64,000 bases of DNA, taken from JABDGR01 sp964561455 (GTDB taxonomy: Bacteria; Verrucomicrobiota; Verrucomicrobiia; Opitutales; JABDGR01). This document shows, one piece after another, positions 1 to 8,457 of the stretch (the stretch's first letter is position 1; each line of letters begins with the position of its first letter). The notes beneath the pieces were generated by a model, which saw only the letters and a list, made by a program, of their open reading frames with translations, did not search any database and was not told where the DNA came from. Made by a program: the position numbers and the translations under genes. The DNA lies in NCBI GenBank assembly GCA_964561455.1, contig CAZLPS010000005.1, positions 36,189 through 100,188 on the forward strand. The letters are read 5' to 3'.

Positions 1-29
1 CGGGACTCGACATTACGCCATTCGCCGCC

Positions 30-74
30 CCCAGCATTAAAATGCTGGGTTACCTTCTTCCGTCCCTGCGGGAC
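30..74. repeat. REP-like double hairpin
   Basis: A perfect 20-nt palindrome centred on CAGCATT-AA-AATGCTG (30-49) is followed by a second small stem, GTCCC-TGC-GGGAC (62-74). Two short GC-rich stems in tandem outside any gene are typical of REP/BIME-type elements. No transposase (RAYT) is visible here. The rest of 1-248 holds no convincing gene. Confidence 0.5.
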
Positions 75-248
75 TTGGGTGCTGGACAGGACGGCACCAT
101 GGACGCATTGCGACTCCATAATTATCGCACGGCCAATGGCAAAGGGAAAAGGGAGTCGGGTTTCCCGTCGCCCGTCAAATTTTCGAACGGGTAGGCGGTG
201 ACTCCGTTTGGCTCAGCGCGACGAAACTGCATTGTGACCAACAGGAAA

Positions 249-833
249 CTATTTTCCGTCGGTTAGCCTTCCCGACTTCGGTTTGGCTTTTGATTTTCCC
301 CCAGCTACATCAATCATCAGATATTCGAAATCGTAATATCGCCCCTTTACCAGGAGCGCTTTCGGTTCGGTGGCATAGTGCCGGAATCCCACCCGGCGAT
401 AGAGACCCAATGCGCGATTATTGGTGGAAGTGGCGGCTAGCTTGATGATTTCGAGACCTTTCATCCCGCGTGCGGCCTGCAAAAGCTTTACGGCAATTTC
501 ACGGCCCACGCCCTGACTCCGGTAGCGGGGATGGACATACATGCCCCATAGCCAGGCCTTGTGCCGCTGCTTGCGGTTGGTCGTGCGTTCCCGCTTTAGG
601 GCGGCTTGGCCAATCATGACGTTACCGGCAAAGGCACCGACAAAGATCTCCTTCTGCGGCGAATCCTCCAGCCATTTCCGACACTCTGCGACCGGGCGAT
701 GGCGCTCCTCGGCATGGGAGGATCCGAAAGCGGTGGGACTTTCCCGCAAGCCATAAAGCCTCAGCCTCAAATACGCGGCTGCATCCATGCCCGTTAATCG
801 TCTAACTACTAACGTGGTGTGGGGCCGATTCAT
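249..833 (-). CDS. GNAT-family N-acetyltransferase
   Basis: Predicted cytosolic acyl-CoA N-acyltransferase of about 194 aa; substrate unknown. The GNAT acetyl-CoA binding motif A is visible as YVHPRYRSQGVGREI (the R/Q-x-x-G-x-G/A signature), followed by motif B, AATSTNNRALGLYRRVGF, where the Asn-Arg-Ala-x-x-x-Tyr-x-x-x-Gly-Phe pattern is typical. The C-terminus is a Lys-rich tail (GKSKAKPKSGR). I chose the ATG at 833; a TTG 18 nt upstream is also open. It lies just downstream of gatB on the same strand but is not obviously related to it. Family assignment is solid; the acceptor cannot be told from sequence. Confidence 0.85.
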   Translation of the reverse strand: MNRPHTTLVVRRLTGMDAAAYLRLRLYGLRESPTAFGSSHAEERHRPVAECRKWLEDSPQKEIFVGAFAGNVMIGQAALKRERTTNRKQRHKAWLWGMYVHPRYRSQGVGREIAVKLLQAARGMKGLEIIKLAATSTNNRALGLYRRVGFRHYATEPKALLVKGRYYDFEYLMIDVAGGKSKAKPKSGRLTDGK

Positions 834-864
834 GAGCGTGAATAGAGCCAAACCGAAAGGAAAA

Positions 865-2328
865 CTAAACTGCCATCAACCTCTTCAACACCTCATCCAC
901 CGTCGCCGGATTCGCCTGGCCCTTGGTTTGCTTCATGACCTGGCCCTTGAGGGCGTTGATGGCCGTGAGTTTGCCGCCTTTGTATTCCGCGACCGGTTTG
1001 GGATTGGCGGCGATGATTTCCGTGCAAATCTTTTCCAGGGCGCCCGTGTCGTTCTGAATTCTTAGACCTTTGCGGTCCACGATGGCTTCGGCGGTCTCGC
1101 CGGTCTGGAACATTTCCAAAAATACGTCTTTGGCGATTTGCTTGGTGATCGCACCGCTGTCCACGAGTTTGACCAATCCACCGAGCGCGGCGGCGGTAAT
1201 CTTGCATTGGGAGACGGTAAGTGCGGATTCGCCATGGGCGGCCGCGGCATCCAGCTCGCGCAGCAGGTCATTGGCGATGTAATTGGCCACGGCCTTCGGA
1301 TTTCCGCAAACGGCGACGGCAGCCTCAAAGTAGTCCGACAAAATACGATCCGGGCAAATGACGGAAGTAATCGTATACGGCAAATCCCAGTCCTTCTGAT
1401 ACCGGCGCTGTTTGTCAAAATGCAGCTCGGGCAATTCCGCCTTTAGCTTCGCAATCTGTTCGGGCGTCGTGCGCACGGGCATGAGGTCGGGATCAGGGAA
1501 ATAGCGGTAGTCATGCGCCTGTTCCTTTGAACGCATGGATTGCGTAACGCTCAGTTGGGCATCCCAGCGGCGGGTCTCCTGGATGATGCGCTCCTGCTTT
1601 TGCACACAGAGAATCTGGCGCTTGATCTCGTGTTCGACGCCATTTTTCACGCCGGAGAACGAATTCAGATTCTTCAATTCCACTTTTGTGCCGAGCTTGG
1701 TTTCGCCTTTCAGGCGCACGGAGACATTGGCATCGCAGCGCAACTGGCCCTTTTCCATGTCGCAATCGGAAATCCCGGCGCTGATGAGGCTCGTGCGCAA
1801 TGCCGTGAGGTACGCAAAGACCTCTTCGGGCGAGTGCATGTCCGGCTCGGAGACGATTTCGAGGAGGGGCGTGCCGGCGCGGTTGTAGTCCACCAGGCTG
1901 TCATTGAGAAAGTGCGTGAGCTTGCCGACGTCTTCTTCGAGATGAATACGCGTCAGCTTGACCACGCGGTGCTCACCCATGAGGTTGCGTGAGGCACCGG
2001 GCATTTCAATCTCCACCCCACCGCCAAGGCAAAGCGGCTGATCATACTGCGAAATCTGGTAATTTTTTGGATTATCGGGGTAGAAGTAATTCTTACGGTC
2101 CCACTTGCAGACTTCAGCAATTTTGCAATTGAACATCAGTCCGACCTTGATGGATTTCCGCACGGCTTCGGCATTCATCACCGGCAGAGTGCCGGGCAGC
2201 GCGAGCACGACCGGATTCGTCAGCGTGTTGGGCGGTTCGCCATAGCCGGTGGCCGCGCGCGTGAACATCTTCGAACGCGTCTTGATTTGGACGTGAACCT
2301 CCAGGCCGATGACTGCTTCGAATTCCAT
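865..2328 (-). CDS. gatB: Asp-tRNA(Asn)/Glu-tRNA(Gln) amidotransferase subunit B
   Basis: GatB (487 aa) is the tRNA-binding and kinase subunit of the GatCAB transamidosome, which amidates Asp-tRNA(Asn) and/or Glu-tRNA(Gln). The N-terminus reads FEAVIGLEVHVQIKTRSKMF, a hallmark of the family, followed by DYNRAGTPLLEIVSEPDM and the C-terminal YqeY/helical tail ending in TVDEVLKRLM. The ATG at 2328 is chosen because the family starts here; an open frame extends 49 codons further but runs into the repeat arm and the next gene. It is the last gene of gatC-gatA-[GxxExxY]-gatB, separated from gatA by an inserted cassette. Confidence 0.97.
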   Translation of the reverse strand: MEFEAVIGLEVHVQIKTRSKMFTRAATGYGEPPNTLTNPVVLALPGTLPVMNAEAVRKSIKVGLMFNCKIAEVCKWDRKNYFYPDNPKNYQISQYDQPLCLGGGVEIEMPGASRNLMGEHRVVKLTRIHLEEDVGKLTHFLNDSLVDYNRAGTPLLEIVSEPDMHSPEEVFAYLTALRTSLISAGISDCDMEKGQLRCDANVSVRLKGETKLGTKVELKNLNSFSGVKNGVEHEIKRQILCVQKQERIIQETRRWDAQLSVTQSMRSKEQAHDYRYFPDPDLMPVRTTPEQIAKLKAELPELHFDKQRRYQKDWDLPYTITSVICPDRILSDYFEAAVAVCGNPKAVANYIANDLLRELDAAAAHGESALTVSQCKITAAALGGLVKLVDSGAITKQIAKDVFLEMFQTGETAEAIVDRKGLRIQNDTGALEKICTEIIAANPKPVAEYKGGKLTAINALKGQVMKQTKGQANPATVDEVLKRLMAV

Positions 2329-2336
2329 GAGATTGC

Positions 2337-2850
2337 TTTTTTTTTGCCAGAATTGACAGAATTTTTGAGAATTAACAGAATTAAAACGGGACAGGGCCGA
2401 CAGGCTTGCGGTAGACGCGAAATTTTTTCTTAAATTCGAGGCTGGGTGCGCCGAAATTGATGAGTAAACCTTCATCGATTTCGGTGGCGACGAGAAAATT
2501 TACCAACTGCACTTCATGGGCGACCGCTAGATTGTTGACCGCCTTGATCTCGATTATCAGATCGAGCCCGACCACCAAGTCCGCCTTGAATTCACCGACC
2601 ACCGTTTTCTCATATTTAACCTCGAAAGACTTTTCTGTTTCAAATTCCATGGCCGCCCGCTCAAGTTCAATACACAAAGCGTTATGGTAGACGCTTTCCA
2701 AAAATCCAGGCCCGAGGGTGCGATGAACCTTCATGGCAAGGCCAATGACTTGACCCGCCAGGTCATAGCCCTCCTCAACCTTGAAGTCAGTTTCGCCTTG
2801 GTTCATGTTCCAGAAGAATTCCATTAATTCTGTTAATTCTGTCAAAAAAA
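2337..2850 (-). mobile_element. Inverted-repeat cassette carrying a GxxExxY gene
   Basis: The GxxExxY gene is bounded by AT-rich inverted arms: left arm 2337-2383 (poly-T, then CAGAATT/GACAGAATT/AACAGAATT units) and right arm 2823-2850 (AATTCTGTTAATTCTGTC followed by a run of A). The gene's stop codon (2381) lies inside the left arm and its likely start (2824) at the inner edge of the right arm, so the ORF fills the space between arms. The outer edges lie 6 nt from the gatA stop and 8 nt from the gatB start. The same arms without a gene recur at 14126-14199. Mobility is inferred. Confidence 0.6.
2381..2824 (-). CDS. GxxExxY family protein
   Basis: About 147 aa. The family signature is intact: GPGFLESVYHNAL (G-x-x-E-x-x-Y). 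A PD-(D/E)xK-like core follows in FKADLVVGLDLIIEIKAV, with D and E-x-K in the expected positions, and the C-terminus has VQLVNFLVATEIDEGLLINFG. The family is common in environmental genomes; its biological role is not established, and nuclease activity is inferred from the fold only. The ATG at 2824 is the first that leaves the repeat arm; 2806 is an alternative start, and a TTG at 2845 would lie inside the arm. It sits in the same direction as the gat operon, splitting gatA from gatB. Confidence 0.85.
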   Translation of the reverse strand: MEFFWNMNQGETDFKVEEGYDLAGQVIGLAMKVHRTLGPGFLESVYHNALCIELERAAMEFETEKSFEVKYEKTVVGEFKADLVVGLDLIIEIKAVNNLAVAHEVQLVNFLVATEIDEGLLINFGAPSLEFKKKFRVYRKPVGPVPF

Positions 2851-2856
2851 GTTTGT

Positions 2857-4323
2857 TTACAATTGCGCCCGGCGGCTGGAATAATCGTGCCCGGCTTCGA
2901 ACAGGCGTCCCATCGCCAGCAAATCGGCCTCGGCGAACGGGCGGCCGATCAGTTGCAGGCCGATGGGTAAATTGTTCTTCGTAAATCCGCAGGGAAGGGA
3001 CAAGCCTGGAAGGCCGGCGAGGTTGACCGAGATGGTGTAAATGTCGCTCAGGTACATCGCCAGCGGGTTATCGGATTTCTCGCCGCGTTTAAAGGCGGGG
3101 GTGGGGGCGGTCGGCGTGAGGACGGCATCCACCTGCATGAAGGCGTCCTCGAAATCGCGGCGGATCAACGTACGAACTTTTTGGGCGCGCAGGTAATAAG
3201 CGTCATAGTAACCGCTACTCAGCACGTACGTGCCGAGGATGATGCGGCGTTTGACCTCCGGGCCAAAGCCTTCCGCGCGGCTTTTGAAATATAAATCCAC
3301 GGCGTCGGTTGCCTTCGCGCTGCGGTGGGTGTAGCGCACGCCATCATAGCGGGCGAGGTTGGACGACGCCTCCGCCGTCGCGATAATATAATAGACCGGC
3401 AGGCCCAAATCCGCATGCGGCAACGTGATGTCCACGATTTTGCAGCCTTTGCTCTTATAGAATTCAATCGCGGCTTCGATGCTGGCGCGCACTTCCGGAT
3501 CCAGCCCTTCGCCAAAAAAGTCGCGCGGCACGCCGATGGTCCAAGTCTTGGCCGGTGCGTTGACCGCAGCCACATAATCTGGAATTGGCTGCTTCAGCGA
3601 GGTTGAGTCGCGCGGGTCGTGGCCGGCCAGCGCCTGCAAGAGCATCGCGGCATCTTCGATTGTCCGCGTCATCGGGCCGATTTGGTCGAGCGATGAGGCG
3701 AAGGCCACCAGCCCATAGCGCGAAACCACCCCATACGTCGGCTTCAGCCCCACAATCCCACATAGCGAGGCCGGTTGGCGAATGGAGCCGCCGGTGTCGC
3801 TGCCCAGCGCCGCCGGGGCTTCTCCCGCCGCCACACACGCCGCGCTGCCGCCGGAACTCCCACCCGGAATGCGCGCCAAATCCCAGGGATTCGATGTGGT
3901 CTGGTAAGAGCTGTTCTCCGTGGACGAGCCCATCGCAAATTCGTCCATGTTCAAGCGCCCCCACAGCACGACCCCCGCGGCGCGCAGGCGCTCAATCACG
4001 GTGGCGTCATAAGGCGAAATGAATTTCTTTAAAATCTGGCTGGCGCACGTCAACGGCTGGTCTTTGACCGCGACCACGTCTTTGATGCCAATGGGTACGC
4101 CATCCAATGGGCCAAATGCTTTACCCGCCGCGCGGCGTTGGTCCGACGCCCGGGCCTGCGCCAGGGCATCACCCTCGTCCCGGTGCAGAAAAGCCCCAAC
4201 TTTGGATTCAACCGCATTCGTGCGCTCGATAAAGGCGCGGGTGACTTCTTCGGATGTAACCTGTTTGGCCGCAAGGCGGCGGCTCAATTCGGCGACAGTT
4301 AACTGGTAAAGCGGTTCGGACAT
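2857..4323 (-). CDS. gatA: Asp-tRNA(Asn)/Glu-tRNA(Gln) amidotransferase subunit A
   Basis: GatA (488 aa) is the glutaminase subunit of GatCAB, an amidase-signature enzyme that releases ammonia from glutamine. The catalytic Lys-cisSer-Ser triad is visible: Lys81 in GVPIGIKDVVAV, Ser156 in GGSSGGSAA and Ser180 in SDTGGSIRQPA, at the spacing of characterised GatA proteins (75 and 99 residues after the Lys). Length is normal. It starts 9 nt after the gatC stop, so the two are co-transcribed. GatB follows only after a ~0.5 kb insertion. Confidence 0.98.
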   Translation of the reverse strand: MSEPLYQLTVAELSRRLAAKQVTSEEVTRAFIERTNAVESKVGAFLHRDEGDALAQARASDQRRAAGKAFGPLDGVPIGIKDVVAVKDQPLTCASQILKKFISPYDATVIERLRAAGVVLWGRLNMDEFAMGSSTENSSYQTTSNPWDLARIPGGSSGGSAACVAAGEAPAALGSDTGGSIRQPASLCGIVGLKPTYGVVSRYGLVAFASSLDQIGPMTRTIEDAAMLLQALAGHDPRDSTSLKQPIPDYVAAVNAPAKTWTIGVPRDFFGEGLDPEVRASIEAAIEFYKSKGCKIVDITLPHADLGLPVYYIIATAEASSNLARYDGVRYTHRSAKATDAVDLYFKSRAEGFGPEVKRRIILGTYVLSSGYYDAYYLRAQKVRTLIRRDFEDAFMQVDAVLTPTAPTPAFKRGEKSDNPLAMYLSDIYTISVNLAGLPGLSLPCGFTKNNLPIGLQLIGRPFAEADLLAMGRLFEAGHDYSSRRAQL

Positions 4324-4332
4324 GGTCGGATT

Positions 4333-4626
4333 TTAGGCGTCGTCAACGACTTTGGGCACGAGGAATTGGTTGTCTCGCTGGACGGGGGCATTGCGCAGGG
4401 CTTCCGCAGCCGTAAAGCCCGGCCGGGCCACATCATCATCCAGCACATTAAATACTGGAAAGGCATGGGCCATCGGCTCGACCCCCGAGACATCCACGGC
4501 GTTGAGCTTTTCAAAATACGCCAGAATGTCGCCAAGCTGCGCGGCAAAGCGCGCCTTCTCCTCCGCGCTCAAATCGAGCCGCGCCAGGTTGGCCACATAA
4601 TCTATGTCAACGGAGGGTTGGGACAT
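4333..4626 (-). CDS. gatC: Asp-tRNA(Asn)/Glu-tRNA(Gln) amidotransferase subunit C
   Basis: GatC (97 aa) is the belt-like stabilising subunit of GatCAB. The N-terminus VDIDYVANLARLDLSAEEKARFAAQLGDIL and the later AHAFPVFNVLDDDVARPG match the family (helical N-terminus, then the extended segment with an R-x-D-x-P-like core). It is the first gene of the gat operon; directly upstream of its ATG lies a heptamer-phased repeat (4627-4675). Confidence 0.95.
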   Translation of the reverse strand: MSQPSVDIDYVANLARLDLSAEEKARFAAQLGDILAYFEKLNAVDVSGVEPMAHAFPVFNVLDDDVARPGFTAAEALRNAPVQRDNQFLVPKVVDDA

Positions 4627-4675
4627 GAAATGGGTGAATGGAAATGCGATGATGGAAAATGGAAAAACGAAGGGT
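4627..4675. repeat. Heptamer-phased repeat abutting gatC start
   Basis: Seven consecutive 7-nt units can be read from the base next to the gatC ATG: GAAATGG, GTGAATG, GAAATGC, GATGATG, GAAAATG, GAAAAAC, GAAGGGT. Units differ, but the GA/GT start and 7-nt phase hold throughout. It occupies the intergenic space that should hold the gat promoter and leader. Confidence 0.5.
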
Positions 4676-4754
4676 CACAATGCCAAAGATGCCCCCGGGA
4701 AGGCAAAATAATTATTTTGCGTGCCGCCGCCCCATTCGCTTGGCTGGGGCCACC

Positions 4755-5099
4755 ATGGCCGCCCCGCCGGATGACCCTTTCCCGCCCCCACAGAAGCTGA
4801 CCCTGAAGGCAGCCGAGTTTGAGCGGGACAATGCGGAGACCGTTCCCGGCGAACCCGCCGCCAACGACCCCATGGAGACGCTCAAGGCTAACCGCGCCCA
4901 TGAAGTGGAAATCGGCTACGGCGATTATGAAATTAAACCGAAGAAGAGGTTTACCCGGCGGACCAAAGAGTACCTTCTAATTTTGGCGGCAGGGAACCTG
5001 GGGATCGGAACATTGTTCGGACTCTTAGGGCCGCCGCTAATGCTCGGATTTTCGATTGGGCTGACGTGGGTTATGTTTTTCGTGATTGAGGATTATTGA
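4755..5099 (+). CDS. Hypothetical two-helix membrane protein
   Basis: Not recognised. From the ATG at 4755 it encodes 114 aa: a hydrophilic Pro/Glu-rich N-terminus (MAAPPDDPFPPPQK), a basic stretch (KPKKRFTRRTKEY), then two adjacent hydrophobic helices (LLILAAGNLGIGTLFGLLG and LMLGFSIGLTWVMFFVI) with a short PP turn, ending VIEDY. This predicts a small inner-membrane protein with a cytosolic N-terminal domain. An ATG at 4680 has a GAAGGG-like ribosome site, but that motif belongs to the heptamer repeat and the extra N-terminus looks non-coding. It is divergent from gatC and convergent with the ABC transporter genes. Confidence 0.55.
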   Translation: MAAPPDDPFPPPQKLTLKAAEFERDNAETVPGEPAANDPMETLKANRAHEVEIGYGDYEIKPKKRFTRRTKEYLLILAAGNLGIGTLFGLLGPPLMLGFSIGLTWVMFFVIEDY

Positions 5100-5129
5100 G
5101 GGGAGGCGGCCGCAATGCATTCGCCAATT

Positions 5130-5150
5130 GGGCGCAGCAAGTCTGCGCCC
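5130..5150. repeat. REP-like hairpin between convergent genes
   Basis: A perfect 8-bp stem, GGGCGCAG-CAAGT-CTGCGCCC, sits between two convergent genes and is followed by CCTACG. Read on the minus strand it begins GTAGGGGCG, the same opening as the long hairpin at 9947-10013, suggesting a shared REP family. It could also act as a bidirectional terminator, although no T-run follows. Confidence 0.5.
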
Positions 5151-5179
5151 CTACGAAGCCCTCTTCCCTGCCGATTTCC

Positions 5180-5971
5180 CTATTTCGGGCGCGGCCTCGT
5201 CAAAATCACTGGTCGCGCTTCTCCGGACCTCGACAGCATTTCCACCGAAACCTGGAAAACCCGCTCAATCAGCGGCCCAGTCAAAACCTCTTCAATCGCG
5301 CCCGCCGCAGCCAGCCGGCCATTTTCCAAAACCCAGACATCATCCGCATACGCCATCGCCAAATTCAAATCATGCAACACCGCCAGCACCACGGCTCCTC
5401 CCCGCGCCCATTCCTGCGCTGCCCGCAGGGCGCCGTGCTGGTGGGCAAGATCGAGTCCCGCCGTCGGCTCATCCAATAGCAAGTATCGCGCTCCAGCAGC
5501 CGGCGCCTCCCAGATTTGCGCCAGCACCCGCGCCAGTTGCACACGCTGTTTTTCGCCACTCGATAGGGTGGGGTAGAGACGCCCCGCCAAATGGCTCCCT
5601 TCCACCGTGGCCAGCGCCGCGTCGCAAATCTCCGCGTCGCGCGCCGTCTCGCTGCCGTGCAGATGCGGAAATCGCCCCATCATCACGACCTCGCGCACGG
5701 GAAAGGCAAAGGCCAGATGCGATTCCTGTGGCAACACCGCCCGGCGTTGGGCGATTTCAATTCCGGACCATTGCGCAAGGGGCTTCCCATTGATCTCGAT
5801 GCCGCCGGATTGCGGCGTCAACTCGCCCGAGAACAATTTCAACAAAGTGGACTTGCCCGCACCGTTCGGCCCCACCAGCGCCGTCACGCGCCCGGGACGC
5901 AGTTCCCCGGTCACCGCGTCGAGGATCTTGCGGGTTCCACGGGAAAAATGAAGATTGCGGGCGGTGAGCAT
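5180..5971 (-). CDS. hmuV: Heme/iron-siderophore ABC transporter, ATP-binding protein (HmuV-like)
   Basis: ATPase of a FecCD-type importer (263 aa), energising uptake of heme, ferric siderophore or cobalamin. Walker A is GPNGAGKST, the signature motif is LSSGEKQRV, Walker B is YLLLDEPTAGLD and the switch His is in LAVLHDLNLA. The phrase VVMMGRFPHLHG after the Q-loop resembles HmuV proteins. It starts one base after the stop of the permease gene. No substrate-binding protein or TonB receptor is next to it, so the ligand cannot be fixed; HmuV is the best guess. Confidence 0.82.
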   Translation of the reverse strand: MLTARNLHFSRGTRKILDAVTGELRPGRVTALVGPNGAGKSTLLKLFSGELTPQSGGIEINGKPLAQWSGIEIAQRRAVLPQESHLAFAFPVREVVMMGRFPHLHGSETARDAEICDAALATVEGSHLAGRLYPTLSSGEKQRVQLARVLAQIWEAPAAGARYLLLDEPTAGLDLAHQHGALRAAQEWARGGAVVLAVLHDLNLAMAYADDVWVLENGRLAAAGAIEEVLTGPLIERVFQVSVEMLSRSGEARPVILTRPRPK

Positions 5972-5972
5972 A

Positions 5973-7031
5973 TTAAAATTCCCCCTTTCGGCGGGCCCGC
6001 AGTAATAACGCCAAAAACACCGGCGCGCCCACGAGTGCCGTCACCACACCAATGGGCAGTTCTTCGACTCCCCTCCCGCCGTTGCGCGCAGCCAAGTCGG
6101 CGGCCAGCAGGAGGGATGCACCTAAAAGCGCTGAGGCTGGCAGAAGCAGCCGGTGGTCCGGCCCAAAAACCAGCCGCACCAAATGCGGGGCGACCAGCCC
6201 GACAAATCCAATCGTTCCGCAGGCGGCCACCGACGCGCCGACCATGGCCGCCGACAGCAAAATCACCCAACGCTTCACCTGTTGCACTGGCACGCCCAAA
6301 TGGTGTGCTTCGGCCTCACCCAGCAAAAGGGCATTGAGCGGTCGCGCAAACCATGGCAACACCAGCAGCCCGGGAACGATGAACAGGGCTGCGACGCCAA
6401 TCTGCGGCCAGTCGGCCTTGCCGAGGCTGCCGAGCGACCAGTACGTCCACGTGCGCAATTGCTCGTCCGAGGAGCGGTAGATCGCCATCCCAATGCCCGC
6501 GCCCGCCAGCGCATTGATCGCCAGTCCGGTCAGCAGCATCAGCGCCACCTGCGTGCGCCCTTCGACCTTGGAGAGCCGATAGATTAAAAAAGTTACCACC
6601 ACACCGCCCGCCATCGCGGCCACCGGCAGCGCAAAGGCCCCCAGGGCGTGAACCATTCCACCGAGCACCCCTCCGCCGAGCACAATCATCGCCACCGCCC
6701 CCAGCGCCGCCCCGCTCGATACCCCAATCAACGCCGGGTCCGCCAGCGGATTGCGAAACAACCCTTGCAACGCCGCCCCTGCCATCGCCAGCGCCGCCCC
6801 GGCGAGAATCGCCAACACCACCCGCGGCAGGCGCAAATCCATCACCGTGGTTTGCGCCGTTCCGTCCAAATTCCCGCCGCCCATGCCCAGTTCGTGCCGT
6901 AAAACCCGCAGAACTTCCGGCGCGCGCACCGCTTCATTGGTTCCGTATGACGCCGCGCCCACGGCAAGCGCCACCACCAGCGCCACCAGCGCGGCAAGTA
7001 CGATAAGGCGTTTCCTCAAGAATGCATCCAC
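5973..7031 (-). CDS. hmuU: FecCD-family ABC transporter permease (HmuU-like)
   Basis: Membrane permease partner of the ATPase downstream, about 352 aa with 9-10 hydrophobic helices. Family motifs are clear: MDLRLPRVVLAILAGAALAMAGAALQGLFRNPLADPALIG near the N-terminus and a GTIGFVGLVAPHLVRLVFGPDHR segment near the C-terminus, which carries the cytoplasmic coupling helix. I chose the GTG at 7031 (VDAFLRKRLIV), preceded by an AAGGTAGGG ribosome-binding-like stretch; the frame extends 28 codons further to an ATG, but that part looks non-coding. No riboswitch or Fur box was recognised upstream. Confidence 0.88.
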   Translation of the reverse strand: MDAFLRKRLIVLAALVALVVALAVGAASYGTNEAVRAPEVLRVLRHELGMGGGNLDGTAQTTVMDLRLPRVVLAILAGAALAMAGAALQGLFRNPLADPALIGVSSGAALGAVAMIVLGGGVLGGMVHALGAFALPVAAMAGGVVVTFLIYRLSKVEGRTQVALMLLTGLAINALAGAGIGMAIYRSSDEQLRTWTYWSLGSLGKADWPQIGVAALFIVPGLLVLPWFARPLNALLLGEAEAHHLGVPVQQVKRWVILLSAAMVGASVAACGTIGFVGLVAPHLVRLVFGPDHRLLLPASALLGASLLLAADLAARNGGRGVEELPIGVVTALVGAPVFLALLLRARRKGEF

Positions 7032-7205
7032 CGCCCTACCTTCTTGAAATCCGCAGGCCGCGCCAAGCCGAAATGTATTTCGTGAGCAGTAAAAATGCAC
7101 CTTGCCTGTTCTCAAAGGCGGAGCGATGATGAACGTTCTGTTCGGACCGGTTTCATCCGGTTGGCCCGCCCGCCCGCCTGTCGTAGAGTGGGAATCAAAT
7201 TGCCC

Positions 7206-7550
7206 ATGAAAGATCCATTAAAAAACGCGAATCCGCCGCCATGGGTGAGCAAACCTTTGGTCAAAAGGCCGAAGTCATATTGGGTGGGATTCGGACTCGG
7301 ACTGGCATCCTTATTGTTGCTTCTCTATCCGATGTTCAAGCTTTCGGACTTGTCAGGTTCGAGCTATGAGGGGAGCCATAGTGTGTGGCTGAATGCCTCG
7401 GGGGGGTGCATTCTGAGTTCGCTGGTGTTGATGGTGATCGGGGTGGTGTTCGCCATTGTTCCGAGTGGACGAAAATTCGCCCAAGGTCTTTTGATCGGGT
7501 GCGTTATCAGCCTATTTCTCGGCATCGGGACTTGTTTTTCGACCTTTTAA
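7206..7550 (+). CDS. Small membrane protein, array member A
   Basis: 114 aa, function unknown. A Pro/Lys-rich N-terminus (MKDPLKNANPPPW) is followed by two hydrophobic stretches (YWVGFGLGLASLLLLLYP and CILSSLVLMVIGVVFAIV) and a conserved end, PSGRKFAQGLLIGCVISLFLGIGTCF. The pattern arginine-aromatic-x-x-G-x-L-x-G, then ~10 hydrophobic residues and Thr-Cys, recurs in the neighbouring ORFs. The ATG at 7206 is chosen because the preceding ~60 bases resemble the leader of the next family member (both contain a TTTYATCCGGYTRGCCC-like stretch). Confidence 0.6.
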   Translation: MKDPLKNANPPPWVSKPLVKRPKSYWVGFGLGLASLLLLLYPMFKLSDLSGSSYEGSHSVWLNASGGCILSSLVLMVIGVVFAIVPSGRKFAQGLLIGCVISLFLGIGTCFSTF

Positions 7551-7740
7551 TTTTGACAATAAAGTTGGAGCGCTCGACGCCGAATCGGACATCTTCAACG
7601 TCGGGCCGAAATGCATGTCGTAGTGCAATCGAAATGGCTCTTGTGTATCCCGGCCGGCGGAGCAATGGTTGGCGATGTGCGCGGTTGGATTTTATCCGGC
7701 TAGCCCTTTTGACGGCCTAGGCGATCCAATCATTGGGCGT

Positions 7741-8376
7741 ATGAAAATTCCACCCCCAAACCCAAACTTGCCAGCGCCTGCGCTCCAACTGCCTCCGCCG
7801 CCAACGCCGTCAGGCCATACTGCGGCCTTCTGGGCCGGAGTTTGCGTCAGTTGTCTGATCATCGCTTTTGCCGGGATGCTCGCCGTCCTCGTGATGTGGA
7901 TGGTCAGCCTCATACTTTGCTTTCCGCGGCGCACCCGCATTTTCGGCGGCGGCATTTTATATGGAACAATCCCCGGCGCTTTTTTGGGGTTTGCCTTTTG
8001 GGCAGCGTCGGAGAATGTCTTTTCGCTTTTTCCGTGGATTCTCTTTGCCGGTTCACTTGCGGTAATTGCATATTACTCAAACTCGAAACGAATTACGCAG
8101 GCCATCGCGCAACCGCCGATTCAAAAGGACAAATCCCAATCGAAAGGCGTTGTCGTTGGCTTGGCGCCTTTGTCGCTGCTGATTCTTTTTGGTGGTAGCG
8201 ACAGCAATAGCCTGGTTTCGTCAGGTGCCGCCCTGTGGTTTCTGCTGACGGTTGTTTTGTTTGTGCTGGGTTTGGTATGTTTCTGCTTTCCACAAGATCG
8301 AAAATTCGCCCAAGGTCTTTTGCTCGGGAGTTTGGCCAGCATAATTCTCGGTGTACCGGGCTGCCTTCTAACCTGA
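7741..8376 (+). CDS. Membrane protein, array member B (double-length)
   Basis: 212 aa. A Pro-rich N-terminus (KIPPPNPNLPAPALQLP) leads into hydrophobic helices (AFWAGVCVSCLIIAFAGML, LFPWILFAGSLAVIAYY) and then a second unit that repeats the A-type protein: VVVGLAPLSLLILF, LWFLLTVVLFVLGLVCFCF, and the end PQDRKFAQGLLLGSLASIILGVPGC. The first half carries its own version, RRTRIFGGGILYGTIPGAFLGF. So B looks like a tandem fusion of two family units. No enzymatic motif is seen. Confidence 0.6.
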   Translation: MKIPPPNPNLPAPALQLPPPPTPSGHTAAFWAGVCVSCLIIAFAGMLAVLVMWMVSLILCFPRRTRIFGGGILYGTIPGAFLGFAFWAASENVFSLFPWILFAGSLAVIAYYSNSKRITQAIAQPPIQKDKSQSKGVVVGLAPLSLLILFGGSDSNSLVSSGAALWFLLTVVLFVLGLVCFCFPQDRKFAQGLLLGSLASIILGVPGCLLT

Positions 8377-8457
8377 CTTGTTCCCTGATTTTAATGCTAC
8401 CGACGCCTCCACTTAAGCATCTGCGGCCAGTTTAATCAATCCAACCAAAACTTCCTC

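Noticed and set aside
7032..7205. Cobalamin riboswitch upstream of the FecCD permease
   Set aside because: The conserved B12-box sequence and paired regions could not be found on either strand.
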